Shown here: piece after piece, positions 9,080 through 17,091 of the stretch
Numbering within the stretch: position 1 is the first letter of the stretch
How the letters are laid out: every line of letters starts with the position of its first letter
Assembly (NCBI GenBank): GCA_938084845.1
Contig: CALKEB010000022.1
Span: forward strand, 19,267 to 83,266
Length of the DNA stretch: 64,000 nt
Direction of reading: 5' to 3'
Origin: an uncultured Polaribacter sp.
GTDB lineage: Bacteria; Bacteroidota; Bacteroidia; Flavobacteriales; Flavobacteriaceae
The notes under the pieces: generated by a model
The model's input: the letters and a program-made list of their open reading frames with translations, nothing else
What the model was told of the DNA's origin: nothing
Databases searched by the model: none
Translations under genes and position numbers: made by a program

Positions 9080-10036
9080 ATGAGTATTATTTCTTCAGAC
9101 ATACAAAAAGCAAAAGCAATTCTAGAAAATGAAGAATTGGTTGCCATACCAACAGAAACTGTATATGGACTGGCTGGTAATATCTTTAGTGAAAAAGCAA
9201 TAAAATCTATATTTAACACCAAGCAAAGACCTTTATTTAACCCATTAATAGTTCATATTTCTAGTGTTACTGAATTGCCTAATATTGTAAAGGAAATTCC
9301 TAAAAAGGCAGCGTTATTAGCGCATAAATTTTGGCCTGGATCTTTGACACTAGTATTAGAGAAAAATAAAAATATTCCCGATTTAATTACAGCTGGTAAA
9401 AATACGGTTGCAGTAAGAATTCCAAATCATAAAACAACATTGGCATTATTAGCACAACTTTCATTTCCTCTTGCTGCCCCAAGTGCAAACCCCTTTAATC
9501 GAATAAGTCCAACAAAAGCATCACATGTAGCGCACTATTTTAAAGATCAAATTCAAATGGTTTTAGAGGGGGGACAGTGTAAAAATGGAATTGAATCTAC
9601 AATTATTGGTTTCGAAAATGATGAGCCTGTTATTTATAGACTGGGTGCGATTGCAATTGAAGAAATTGAAAAAGTAGTAGGGAAAGTGATTGTGAAAAAC
9701 CTAGCAGAAAGTAACCCGAACGCTCCAGGTATGTTAAAAAAGCATTATGCTCCTAGAACAAAAACTATTTTAACATCTACTTTGGAGCAAGAGATTTCAA
9801 AATATGCTTCAAAAAAAATTGGAGTACTTTCATTTCATACCTCCAATCAATCCCATAAAGTTGATTTTGAAATTGTTTTATCACCAAAACAAGATCTTAA
9901 AGAAGCTGCAGGTAAATTATATGATGCCATGCATCAATTAGATCTATTGGAATTGGATATCATTATAATAGAAAAACTTCCAAATATTGGGTTGGGCAAA
10001 TCTATGAATGATCGTTTACAAAGAGCTTCATTTTAA
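9080..10036 (+). CDS. sua5: L-threonylcarbamoyladenylate synthase (Sua5 type)
   Basis: 318 residues in two domains: an N-terminal YrdC/TsaC catalytic domain with PTETVYGLAGN, KxRP and PSAN motifs, and a C-terminal Sua5 domain entered through APGMLKKHYAPRTKT. It makes threonylcarbamoyl-AMP from threonine, bicarbonate and ATP for the universal t6A37 modification of ANN-decoding tRNAs. The length and the second domain mark it as Sua5 rather than short TsaC. Its 3' end overlaps the convergent aat gene by 9 bp, leaving no room for a separate terminator. Confidence 0.95.
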   Translation: MSIISSDIQKAKAILENEELVAIPTETVYGLAGNIFSEKAIKSIFNTKQRPLFNPLIVHISSVTELPNIVKEIPKKAALLAHKFWPGSLTLVLEKNKNIPDLITAGKNTVAVRIPNHKTTLALLAQLSFPLAAPSANPFNRISPTKASHVAHYFKDQIQMVLEGGQCKNGIESTIIGFENDEPVIYRLGAIAIEEIEKVVGKVIVKNLAESNPNAPGMLKKHYAPRTKTILTSTLEQEISKYASKKIGVLSFHTSNQSHKVDFEIVLSPKQDLKEAAGKLYDAMHQLDLLELDIIIIEKLPNIGLGKSMNDRLQRASF

Positions 10037-10690
10037 AGAATGTGATTGGTCTTTTAGTATTTTTAAAAATTTAGACCTTTCAATTTCATTTGCGCCCAAA
10101 CTTGCGAGATGTGGATTATAAACTTGGCAATCTATAAGTTGATATTTGTTAGATTGAGCTAAATGAATAAATGCGATTTTTGAAGCATTAGCCACCTTAC
10201 TAAACATACTTTCTCCGCAAAAGACACCATTAATTTCTATCCCATACAACCCGCCTACCAACTCTTGGTTTTGGCTATTATTAGAATATTGCCAAACTTC
10301 AATAGATTTCGCGACACCTCTTTTATGTAATTTTATGTAAGCATGTTCCATATCATCTGTAATCCAAGTGCCTAAACCATCTTTTCGATCAATATTTTTA
10401 CAATTAGAAATCACTTTTTCAAAACAGGTATTTTCTGTAATTATAAAAGTAGAACTACGAAGTATTTTTCGCATTGATTTAGAAACTTTAATTTCACTAG
10501 GATACAAAACCATTCTTTGCGTTGGACAATACCAAACAATGGGCTCTCCTTCTGAATACCAAGGAAAAATACCATTCTTATAAGCATGCAATAAGCGTTC
10601 TTCAGAAAGATCGCCCCCTAACGCAAGAATACCTTCTGGAGAGGCAAAAGAATAATCAGGGAATTGTATGTTGTCGGTTAGCCAAATCAT
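10028..10690 (-). CDS. aat: leucyl/phenylalanyl-tRNA--protein transferase
   Basis: 220 residues, typical for the family. The N-terminus reads FPDYSFASPEGILALGGDLS and is followed by the diagnostic YKNGIFPWYSEGEPIVWYCP. Later conserved segments are GVAKSIEVWQ, GGLYGIEINGVFCGESMFS and the C-terminal LIDCQVYNPHLASLGA. The enzyme adds Leu or Phe to proteins with N-terminal Arg or Lys, creating N-degrons for ClpAP/ClpS. Its last 9 bp overlap the end of sua5 on the other strand. Confidence 0.96.
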   Translation of the reverse strand: MIWLTDNIQFPDYSFASPEGILALGGDLSEERLLHAYKNGIFPWYSEGEPIVWYCPTQRMVLYPSEIKVSKSMRKILRSSTFIITENTCFEKVISNCKNIDRKDGLGTWITDDMEHAYIKLHKRGVAKSIEVWQYSNNSQNQELVGGLYGIEINGVFCGESMFSKVANASKIAFIHLAQSNKYQLIDCQVYNPHLASLGANEIERSKFLKILKDQSHSLK

Positions 10691-10768
10691 TTAAAAAAAC
10701 TACAAATTTAAGCACTACAAAGAAATACTTTAATTTCTATTTAACAGAACTTTTAGAGATTTATACTT

Positions 10769-10776
10769 TATTTTTG
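10769..10776 (+). promoter_or_regulatory. -7 box TATTTTTG of the VTT-like gene
   Basis: TAnnTTTG match whose inferred transcript start (~10783) lies just before the TTG at 10786. This favours the ATG at 10807 as the real start codon. Confidence 0.45.
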
Positions 10777-10806
10777 TAGGCTATTTTGAACATAGAGAAT
10801 AGGTGC

Positions 10807-11433
10807 ATGATTAAGAGAAAAAAAAAAGTAAAATCAAATCGAAAAAGATTTCAATTAGTTCATAAATATTATGAAAGAACTGGATTATATTCTTTTGTAG
10901 GTAAAAATTTAAAAAACTCAATACTTCCTATTTTAGGAACTGTTTTAGTAATTTATATTTTTAACAAATATGTGTATAATATTAATGATGGATTGCGTCA
11001 TTTTACAGAAACATTCTCAAAAACTAGTATTTTAGCTATATTTTTTATTTCTGAATCTATTTTGGGGCTAGTTCCTCCAGAAATTTTTATCGCTTGGGCA
11101 AAAAAAACAGAAGCGCCTATTCTAAACCTATCCATACTTGCATTACTCTCTTACTCTGGTGGTTTAGTTTCTTATTCTTTAGGTAAATTTATTTCTAAAT
11201 TAGAAAAAGTAAGAATGTACCTTGAAGTAAAAATGGCTAAAAGTTTAAACAACACAAAAAAATGGGGTGGTATTTTAATCTTAGTAGGTGCTCTTTTACC
11301 CTTACCATTCGCAATAGCCTGTTTAGCAGCAGGTATGATAAAATATCCCTTTAAAAATGTGTTCTTTTTTGGACTATTTAGGTTGGTTAGATTTGCCATT
11401 TATGGTTGGGCAATTTTTAAAGTAGTTCATTAA
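10807..11433 (+). CDS. VTT/DedA-like integral membrane protein
   Basis: 208 residues from the ATG at 10807; an in-frame TTG 21 nt upstream is possible but sits at the inferred transcript start. A Lys/Arg-rich N-terminus is followed by about five hydrophobic segments. The pattern GLVPPEIFIAWAKK, then GGILILVGALLPLPFAIACL and GMIKYPFKNVFFFGLFRLVRF resembles the re-entrant loops of the VTT (SNARE-associated/DedA) superfamily of membrane transporters. The assignment rests on these glycine/proline loops only. The DUF1456 gene follows after 17 bp, probably cotranscribed. Confidence 0.6.
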   Translation: MIKRKKKVKSNRKRFQLVHKYYERTGLYSFVGKNLKNSILPILGTVLVIYIFNKYVYNINDGLRHFTETFSKTSILAIFFISESILGLVPPEIFIAWAKKTEAPILNLSILALLSYSGGLVSYSLGKFISKLEKVRMYLEVKMAKSLNNTKKWGGILILVGALLPLPFAIACLAAGMIKYPFKNVFFFGLFRLVRFAIYGWAIFKVVH

Positions 11434-11450
11434 AAGCCTATCTTTACAGC

Positions 11451-11696
11451 ATGGGATTAACAAACAACGATATTTTTAAAAAATTAAGAGTAGCTCATAA
11501 ATTAAGAGATACAGATATTATTGATATTTGTGCTTTGGTAGATTTTAAAGTTACTAAAGGAGAACTAGGGGCTATCTTTAGAAAAGAAGATCACCCTAAA
11601 TATATAGAATGTGGAGATCAATTTTTACGCAACTTTTTAAATGGGTTAATTATTCACCTAAGAGGACCAATGCCAAAAAAAGAAGAGAAACAATAA
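11451..11696 (+). CDS. DUF1456 family protein, single-repeat form
   Basis: 81 residues matching one repeat of the DUF1456 (E. coli YehS) family: NDIFKKLRVAHKLRDTDIID, then DFKVTKGELGAIFRKEDHP and FLRNFLNGLIIHLRG. The E. coli protein is about twice as long, with two such repeats, so this is a half-length version. No frameshifted second repeat was seen downstream, so it is probably naturally short. Function is unknown. It ends ahead of a bidirectional terminator. Confidence 0.75.
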   Translation: MGLTNNDIFKKLRVAHKLRDTDIIDICALVDFKVTKGELGAIFRKEDHPKYIECGDQFLRNFLNGLIIHLRGPMPKKEEKQ

Positions 11697-11750
11697 ATTC
11701 TAAGTAAGAATTTATTTTTGCACTCAGGTAAAAGAATAAAGACTATAAAT

Positions 11751-11788
11751 AAAAAGAGAGAATCCATTAAATGAATTCTCTCTTTTCT
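11751..11788. terminator. bidirectional terminator between convergent genes
   Basis: Perfect 12-bp stem AAAAGAGAGAAT (11752-11763) with ATTCTCTCTTTT (11775-11786) and an 11-nt loop. A/T runs at both outer edges suit both orientations. Confidence 0.8.
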
Positions 11789-11811
11789 ATTTTATCAAAA
11801 AATCTAATGAA

Positions 11812-12180
11812 CTAGAAAGGTAAATCGTCTGGCTCATCTTCAGAAACCTTACTTGCAGGCTCAAACTGATCTACTGGAGGTAGGTTATTAGCTTGTGGTG
11901 CAGAAGATAGATTCTCTATTCTCCAACCTTGAATTGAATTAAAATACTTTGCTTCACCCTGTGGATTAATCCACTCTCTTCCTCTTAAGTTTATAGATAC
12001 TTTAACATCTTGTCCAACACTATAATTGTTTAACAAATCTGTTTTATCCTGTACAAATTCTACCATTATCATTTGTGGGTACTGCTCATCTGTAGTTACT
12101 ACAAGCTCTCTCTTTCTAAACCCATTAGAACCAAAGGTTTGTACATCTCCTATTAACTTTATTTTTCCAATTACTTCCAT
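11812..12180 (-). CDS. DUF3127 (OB-fold-like) protein with SSB-like acidic tail
   Basis: 122 residues from the ATG at 12180 (MEVIGKIKLIG). A longer reading to 12210 would use a start inside the upstream flavin reductase gene and is disfavoured. DUF3127 is a Bacteroidota family of small beta-barrel proteins resembling OB folds. The C-terminal ~30 residues are low-complexity and end in DEPDDLPF, closely resembling the DDIPF tip by which single-stranded DNA-binding protein recruits partners. A role in nucleic acid transactions is inferred from this tail. It starts 5 bp after the flavin reductase stop, so the two are one operon. Confidence 0.8.
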   Translation of the reverse strand: MEVIGKIKLIGDVQTFGSNGFRKRELVVTTDEQYPQMIMVEFVQDKTDLLNNYSVGQDVKVSINLRGREWINPQGEAKYFNSIQGWRIENLSSAPQANNLPPVDQFEPASKVSEDEPDDLPF

Positions 12181-12185
12181 AATAC

Positions 12186-13046
12186 TTATTTTAATAAAAG
12201 TACTTTCCAAGCACTTTCTACATCATTTTTACTTAAATATTGTTGAGCAAATGTATGTTTTTTTACAATTTCTAACCCTATAAATTCTGGATGTTCTTTG
12301 CTAAAGTTATCAACAGCTATAGCATCTGGCAATTGTTCTACATTACCTAACATCCCTAAATTATTACCTGTTAACACAGTGCTGTTTCTTATTTCACTAG
12401 GTATTGCATCTACGCCAATACCAAGTTTGGCAACAGGCTTTGGGATTTCAAAAAAACCCTCTTTAGCTCTTGTATAATAACTACCTCCTGCTCTTGCTAC
12501 CAAATCAATTTTATGTTGATCTATACTACCATCTTCTGCCAAAACATCTTCTGAAACATGCATTTTTACGACTTCACAAATAATCAGATTACCAGCCCCA
12601 CCCTCATCACCAGTAACTATAACATCTTTTACCTGACACTCAAATTGTACTGGAGACTCTGCTACTCTATAAGGGTTAACCTCATCAGAGGCTAACATGT
12701 TAAAACCTGCTTTTTCAAACTCATTTACCCCTTTTGGAAACTCAGAGCTACTTAAAGACATTTGGTGTACCATATCATAATTTACAACATTTATAACCAC
12801 CTCTTTTGTTTCTAATGCATTGTCTAAAGTATGTTTTACAGTATTGTCTCTTACTCTTCTTGCTGGAGAAAAAATTAAGATTGGTGGATTGGAACTAAAC
12901 ACGTTAAAAAAACTGTAAGGAGATAAATTTGGATTTCCGTCGGCATCAACAGTACTAGCAAAAGCTATTGGTCTTGGCGCAATTGCTCCTAGTAAATATC
13001 TGTGTAATTTACCTGTCGAAATTTCGTTGGGATTTATTGTAAGCAT
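12186..13046 (-). CDS. flavin reductase family protein (FMN-binding split barrel)
   Basis: 286 residues. The N-terminal ~200 residues carry the flavin reductase-like split-barrel signature: GAIAPRPIAFASTVDADGN, NLSPYSFFNVFSSNPPILIF and later ESPVQFECQV. Members bind FMN and either reduce flavin with NAD(P)H or act as flavoprotein oxidoreductases; no substrate can be assigned. The C-terminal ~80 residues are specific to this subgroup. It precedes DUF3127 with only 5 bp between. Confidence 0.85.
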   Translation of the reverse strand: MLTINPNEISTGKLHRYLLGAIAPRPIAFASTVDADGNPNLSPYSFFNVFSSNPPILIFSPARRVRDNTVKHTLDNALETKEVVINVVNYDMVHQMSLSSSEFPKGVNEFEKAGFNMLASDEVNPYRVAESPVQFECQVKDVIVTGDEGGAGNLIICEVVKMHVSEDVLAEDGSIDQHKIDLVARAGGSYYTRAKEGFFEIPKPVAKLGIGVDAIPSEIRNSTVLTGNNLGMLGNVEQLPDAIAVDNFSKEHPEFIGLEIVKKHTFAQQYLSKNDVESAWKVLLLK

Positions 13047-13108
13047 ACTGTTTTTTTTGATTGTAAAGATACTATCTATACTTGAAATGAGTTATATGCT
13101 AGAAACCT

Positions 13109-13116
13109 TATCTTTG
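13109..13116 (+). promoter_or_regulatory. -7 box TATCTTTG of the histidine kinase gene
   Basis: Exact TAnnTTTG match 6 nt before an ATG at 13123. If it is the promoter, translation starts at 13123 and the mRNA is leaderless. The ATG at 13087 would then lie upstream of transcription. Confidence 0.45.
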
Positions 13117-13122
13117 TTTTTA

Positions 13123-14280
13123 ATGAATTTTTTCTCAAATACATTATTGTTTAAACGAATCATCGTGTTTGTTTCATTTGTCATTGTAACCTTAATACTT
13201 TGGAATACCTATACCTTTTTTCAAAAGTTTAAGCAAGCAGAAAGAGGTAAAATGGAAATTCATGGGGAAGCTATAAAAGAATTAAATACAGAAAGTTTAG
13301 CAGAATTAGACGAAAGTATTTCTAATTTACCGTTAAGTATTATCAGCAAAACTAAAGACATTCCCTTTATTTTAGTTGGAGATGATGGTAAAATTAAAGG
13401 ATCAAATAATTTAAATCCAAAAAAGGAAAACGATCCAAAATATTTACAAGCGCAATTAGAAATTATGAAAAGTCAAAATCAACCCATTAAGGTTGATTAT
13501 TTAGGGAAAACAGACTATATCTATTATCGCGATTCTGATTTATTGAGAAAACTAACCTATTATCCACTTGCTCTTTTACTTATTTTAATTCTATTTTTAA
13601 CGATCATATATTTATTTTATAAAACAAATAAAGCTTCTGAAACCAATAAATTATGGACAGGAATGGCAAAAGAGACCGCACATCAAATAGGTACACCTTT
13701 GTCTTCTTTATTAGGTTGGATTTCTATATTAAAAATGGAAAAGGCAGATGAAACTTATGTAAAAGAAATTGAAAAAGATGTACATCGATTAAACACCATT
13801 GCCAACCGATTTTCTAAAATTGGCTCTAGGCCAACATTAAAAAAAGAAAATGTTGTCATGATTACCAGACAGGCATTCGATTATTTAGAATCTAGAAGTT
13901 CTAAACAAATAAAATATTCTTTTTTTAGTGCTAACGATAAAATTTTTACCGATATAAATGCAGAGCTTTTTGGTTGGGTTATCGAAAATTTAATAAAAAA
14001 TGCTATTGATGCAATGTTAGGAAAAGGAATTTTAAGTCTCTCAATAACAGAAAAAGGGAAATTTATAGAAATTTTAGTTTCCGATAACGGAAAAGGTATT
14101 CCAAAAAAAAGTTACAAACAGATTTTCAAACCAGGATTTACTACAAAAAAAAGAGGATGGGGTTTAGGTTTATCTTTATCTAAACGAATTGTAGAAGATT
14201 ATCTTAAAGGAAAAATTAGCGTAAAAAAATCAGTAATTAATGAGGGTACTACTTTTCAGATTATTTTAAATAAAAGCTAA
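13123..14280 (+). CDS. membrane sensor histidine kinase
   Basis: 385 residues if started at 13123; in-frame ATGs at 13087 and 13096 are alternatives, and 13123 is preferred because of the promoter box at 13109-13116. One transmembrane helix near the N-terminus, an extracytoplasmic region of ~110 residues, then a second helix (YYPLALLLILILFLTIIYLF). The kinase core follows: H box AKETAHQIGTPLSSLLGW (phospho-acceptor H187), N box VIENLIKNAIDAM, G1 VSDNGKGIP and G2 GLGLSLSKRIVEDY. The histidine followed by QxGTPLSS is common in Bacteroidota kinases. No response regulator gene is adjacent, so its partner and signal are unknown. Confidence 0.88.
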   Translation: MNFFSNTLLFKRIIVFVSFVIVTLILWNTYTFFQKFKQAERGKMEIHGEAIKELNTESLAELDESISNLPLSIISKTKDIPFILVGDDGKIKGSNNLNPKKENDPKYLQAQLEIMKSQNQPIKVDYLGKTDYIYYRDSDLLRKLTYYPLALLLILILFLTIIYLFYKTNKASETNKLWTGMAKETAHQIGTPLSSLLGWISILKMEKADETYVKEIEKDVHRLNTIANRFSKIGSRPTLKKENVVMITRQAFDYLESRSSKQIKYSFFSANDKIFTDINAELFGWVIENLIKNAIDAMLGKGILSLSITEKGKFIEILVSDNGKGIPKKSYKQIFKPGFTTKKRGWGLGLSLSKRIVEDYLKGKISVKKSVINEGTTFQIILNKS

Positions 14281-14306
14281 TTTAACCTCTATAAAACAGC
14301 TTGTAA

Positions 14307-14696
14307 TTATTTAAAATTACTAGCAATTTTTTTTGAAAGCGAAATGAACTCATCATGAGTTAAGCTCACTTTATGAGTAAATTGCATATCTGACATAACA
14401 TTTGTAGGAACTAAGTGCACATGAACATGTGGTACTTCTAACCCAATTACGCTCATTCCAATTCGTTTACAAGAGATTGTTTCTTCTAAAGCTTTAGCAA
14501 CTCGATATGAAAAACGCATCAATTTACTATATGCCTCCTCAGAAAGATCAAATATTTTATTTTCTTCTTTTTTAGGTACAACCAGTGTATGTCCTTTTGC
14601 ATTTGGATTTATGTCTAAGAATGCAATAAAATCTTTATCTTCTGCCACTTTATAACTTGGTAATTCTCCTGTTATTATTTTTGTAAATATGCTCAT
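14307..14696 (-). CDS. HIT family nucleotide hydrolase
   Basis: 129 residues. The histidine triad HVHVHLVP sits at about residues 90-97, and the N-terminus IFTKIITGELPSYKVAEDKD is typical of bacterial HIT (HinT-like) proteins that hydrolyse adenosine 5'-phosphoramidates and related nucleotides. It ends 26 bp from the convergent histidine kinase gene and lies downstream of greA on the same strand, but the strong greA terminator separates them. Confidence 0.93.
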   Translation of the reverse strand: MSIFTKIITGELPSYKVAEDKDFIAFLDINPNAKGHTLVVPKKEENKIFDLSEEAYSKLMRFSYRVAKALEETISCKRIGMSVIGLEVPHVHVHLVPTNVMSDMQFTHKVSLTHDEFISLSKKIASNFK

Positions 14697-14740
14697 CTAA
14701 TTTACTTTGAATTCTTATTTTTTTTGTCTGAAGTAAATAT

Positions 14741-14781
14741 AAAAAAGAATTCGGGTTTTGACGCTGTCAAAACCCGAATTT
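14741..14781 (-). terminator. greA terminator
   Basis: Perfect 15-bp stem (14748-14762 with 14766-14780) and 3-nt loop. On the minus strand it is followed by a T-rich run (complement of the A run at 14741-14746). It lies directly after greA. Confidence 0.9.
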
Positions 14782-14802
14782 ATGAAGTAATCTAGATGTT
14801 AA

Positions 14803-15276
14803 TTACCTTGAAATTTCAATTATTTCGAACTTCATAATTCCACTAGGCACTTGAATTTCTGCAATTTCACCAACTTTTTTTCCTAAAAGTCCTTTTCCTA
14901 TTGGAGAGTTTACAGAAAGTTTACCATTTCTTACATCGGTCTCAGAATCTGCAACTAATCTGTAAGAAAATTCCATAGCATTTGTAGTGTTTTTAATTTT
15001 TACATTAGAATGAATTAGAATTTTAGAAGTATCTAATTGGCTTTCGTCTAAAATACGAGCATTAGCAACAACGTTTTTAAGCTTCGCAATTTTAGTTTCT
15101 AAATGAGACTGCTCTTCTTTTGCAGCATGATACTCTGCATTTTCACTTAAATCTCCTTTATCTCTTGCATCTGCAATTTCTTGTGTGACTCTTGGTCTTT
15201 CTACTTGCTCTAATTGATGTAATTCATCTTTTAATTTTTTTAATCCTTCAGGGGAATAATAGGAAATATCACTCAT
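14803..15276 (-). CDS. greA: transcription elongation factor GreA
   Basis: 157 residues, full length. The N-terminal coiled coil has the tip acidic pair in ARDKGDLSENAEYHAAKE (D and E needed to stimulate RNA polymerase endonucleolytic cleavage). The C-terminal FKBP-like domain has SPIGKGLLGKKVGE. GreA rescues backtracked RNA polymerase. A strong terminator follows; an unusual leader hairpin lies upstream (15371-15399). Confidence 0.97.
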   Translation of the reverse strand: MSDISYYSPEGLKKLKDELHQLEQVERPRVTQEIADARDKGDLSENAEYHAAKEEQSHLETKIAKLKNVVANARILDESQLDTSKILIHSNVKIKNTTNAMEFSYRLVADSETDVRNGKLSVNSPIGKGLLGKKVGEIAEIQVPSGIMKFEIIEISR

Positions 15277-15366
15277 TTTTATTTGTTTTAGATTTTATCG
15301 AATTCTTTTTCAGGCATCTTCCATTAGAATCGAATTTGTTTTATAAAAACCTTTTTAGGTAAATTT

Positions 15367-15413
15367 AAAAAATCTCATTGCCTTTGCAGGAATGAGATTA
15401 GATAACAAATGTA
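15367..15413 (-). promoter_or_regulatory. greA promoter box and terminator-like leader hairpin
   Basis: On the minus strand a TACATTTG box (15413-15406) fits TAnnTTTG. The inferred start lies near 15399, where a 9-bp inverted repeat begins (15391-15399 with 15371-15379, 11-nt loop). TTTT follows directly. This gives a ~30-nt RNA ending in a terminator-like structure, ~95 nt before the greA start codon. It may be an attenuator or source of a small leader RNA; function is inference. Confidence 0.45.
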
Positions 15414-15461
15414 CAAAATATTTGTAACTTGTCATCGTTTTAAATAAAACACCTATTTATA

Positions 15462-15878
15462 ATGATCAAGAAAATAATTTGTTTATTTCTTTTTTGTGGG
15501 TTCATAAACTGCTCTGAAACAACTAATTTAAATAATTGTATTCGATCTTTTAGTATTAGTGTTGTCACCGATTTAAACAATCCCAGTTTGATTAATGCTC
15601 AAATACCTGGTGGTTTTGCAGAACTTTCTGGAGGGAATAAAGGCTTGCTTTTGTTTAATAAAAATGGGACTGATTTTGTAGCTTTTGATAGACTTTGTCC
15701 TAATAGTGATTGCGCTACACCTATGACTTTTGAAAATAGATTATTAATGTGCACTTGTGATGGAGGTACTTACAGTGTTGATTTTGGAGGTGCTCCTCAA
15801 AAAGAAGGCTTCGATTGCCCAGCAATAGAATATAGCGTTACAAAAAATGGTTCCTCAATTCGAATCAGTAATTTTTAG
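15462..15878 (+). CDS. Rieske-fold lipoprotein with both histidine ligands replaced
   Basis: 138 residues with a lipoprotein signal peptide (lipobox INC, Cys17). The body matches the Rieske 2Fe-2S fold by its two loops, CPNSDC (79-84) and CTCDGG (97-102). A functional Rieske protein has CxHxxC and CxCH. Here all four cysteines are kept with the right spacing, but the two iron-binding histidines are Asn81 and Asp100. A canonical Rieske cluster is therefore unlikely; two structural disulfides or another metal site are possible. Probably periplasmic or on the outer membrane. It is a single gene between divergent greA and purK. Confidence 0.7.
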   Translation: MIKKIICLFLFCGFINCSETTNLNNCIRSFSISVVTDLNNPSLINAQIPGGFAELSGGNKGLLLFNKNGTDFVAFDRLCPNSDCATPMTFENRLLMCTCDGGTYSVDFGGAPQKEGFDCPAIEYSVTKNGSSIRISNF

Positions 15879-15901
15879 TAGTTTCTTATATTTTAGATGT
15901 G

Positions 15902-15909
15902 TATTTTTG
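15902..15909 (+). promoter_or_regulatory. -7 box TATTTTTG of purK-purE
   Basis: TAnnTTTG match 22 nt before the GTG start of purK. No clear TTG at -33. Confidence 0.4.
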
Positions 15910-15931
15910 CAAGTAAACAAGATATAGTATC

Positions 15932-17089
15932 GTGAAAAATTATTTTTCTTCAGATTTTAAATTAGGAATTTTAGGCGGAGGGCAACTAGGAAGAATGTTA
16001 CTTGCCGATACTCAAAAATTCGATATTCATACTTCTATTTTAGATGGTAATGCGTCTGCGCCTTGTGCAGAAATTTGTAATACGTTTGTGGTTGGAGATT
16101 TATTAGACTTTGAAGCAGTATATCATTTTGGTAAAACTGTAGATTTACTAACCATAGAAATCGAAAACGTTAATTTAGATGCTTTAGATAAATTAGAAGA
16201 AGAAGGTCTTACCATTTATCCAAAACCTAAAGATTTAAGAATTATTCAAAGTAAAGCACGTCAAAAAAATTTTTATCTAGACCATCAAATCCCTACAGCA
16301 GAATTCTCTCACTATGCGTATTTACAAGAGTTAATTCATTCTTATGAAAATAACATTATTAATTTCCCTTTTGTATGGAAAGCTGCTCGCTTTGGTTATG
16401 ATGGAAATGGTGTGAAAATTGTAAGAAATATTGAAGATTTACAAAGTTTACCAAAAGTAGAATGTATTACAGAAAAATTAATTCCATTTAAAAATGAACT
16501 GGCAGTAATCGTAGCTAGAAATGCTGCTGGAGAAACTACTACATATCCTGTTGTAGAAATGGAATTTCATCCAGAAGCAAATCAGGTAGAATATGTAATT
16601 TGTCCAGCTAGAATAGATTTTAACGTAGCAGAAAAAGCTAGAGAGATCGCTTTAGACGTGGTGAGTAAATTGGACTTTGTAGGTTTATTAGCTGTGGAAA
16701 TGTTTCAAACAGTAGACGATAAAATTTTAGTTAATGAAGTTGCACCAAGGCCTCATAATTCTGGCCATTACTCTATAGAAGCTAGTTATACCAGTCAATT
16801 TGAGCAACATTTACGATCAATTTTAAATTTACCTTTAGGAAATACCGAAAGCAAGGTAGCAGGAATTATGGTTAACTTAGTGGGTGAAGAAGGGTTTTCT
16901 GGAGAGGTACACTATGAAAACTTAAACGATATTTTAAAAATTGATGGAGTTACACCACATATTTATGGTAAAAAAGAAACGCGTCCTTTTCGCAAAATGG
17001 GGCATGTAACTATCATAAATTCAGATATTGATAAAGCAAGAGCAATAGCACAACAAGTAAAAGAAACAATAAGAGTGATTAGCAAATAA
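15932..17089 (+). CDS. purK: N5-carboxyaminoimidazole ribonucleotide synthase
   Basis: 385 residues with GTG start. The N-terminus KLGILGGGQLGRML is the PurK glycine-rich motif; the ATP-grasp core shows FPFVWKAARFGYDGNGV and LVNEVAPRPHNSGH. It converts AIR, ATP and bicarbonate to N5-CAIR in purine synthesis. PurE follows after two bases, giving the classical purK-purE pair in reversed order relative to E. coli. Confidence 0.97.
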   Translation: MKNYFSSDFKLGILGGGQLGRMLLADTQKFDIHTSILDGNASAPCAEICNTFVVGDLLDFEAVYHFGKTVDLLTIEIENVNLDALDKLEEEGLTIYPKPKDLRIIQSKARQKNFYLDHQIPTAEFSHYAYLQELIHSYENNIINFPFVWKAARFGYDGNGVKIVRNIEDLQSLPKVECITEKLIPFKNELAVIVARNAAGETTTYPVVEMEFHPEANQVEYVICPARIDFNVAEKAREIALDVVSKLDFVGLLAVEMFQTVDDKILVNEVAPRPHNSGHYSIEASYTSQFEQHLRSILNLPLGNTESKVAGIMVNLVGEEGFSGEVHYENLNDILKIDGVTPHIYGKKETRPFRKMGHVTIINSDIDKARAIAQQVKETIRVISK

Positions 17090-17091
17090 TT

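Noticed and set aside
10522..10779. 85-codon plus-strand ORF antisense to aat
   Set aside because: Mostly complement of a conserved coding region, then intergenic; no coding character.
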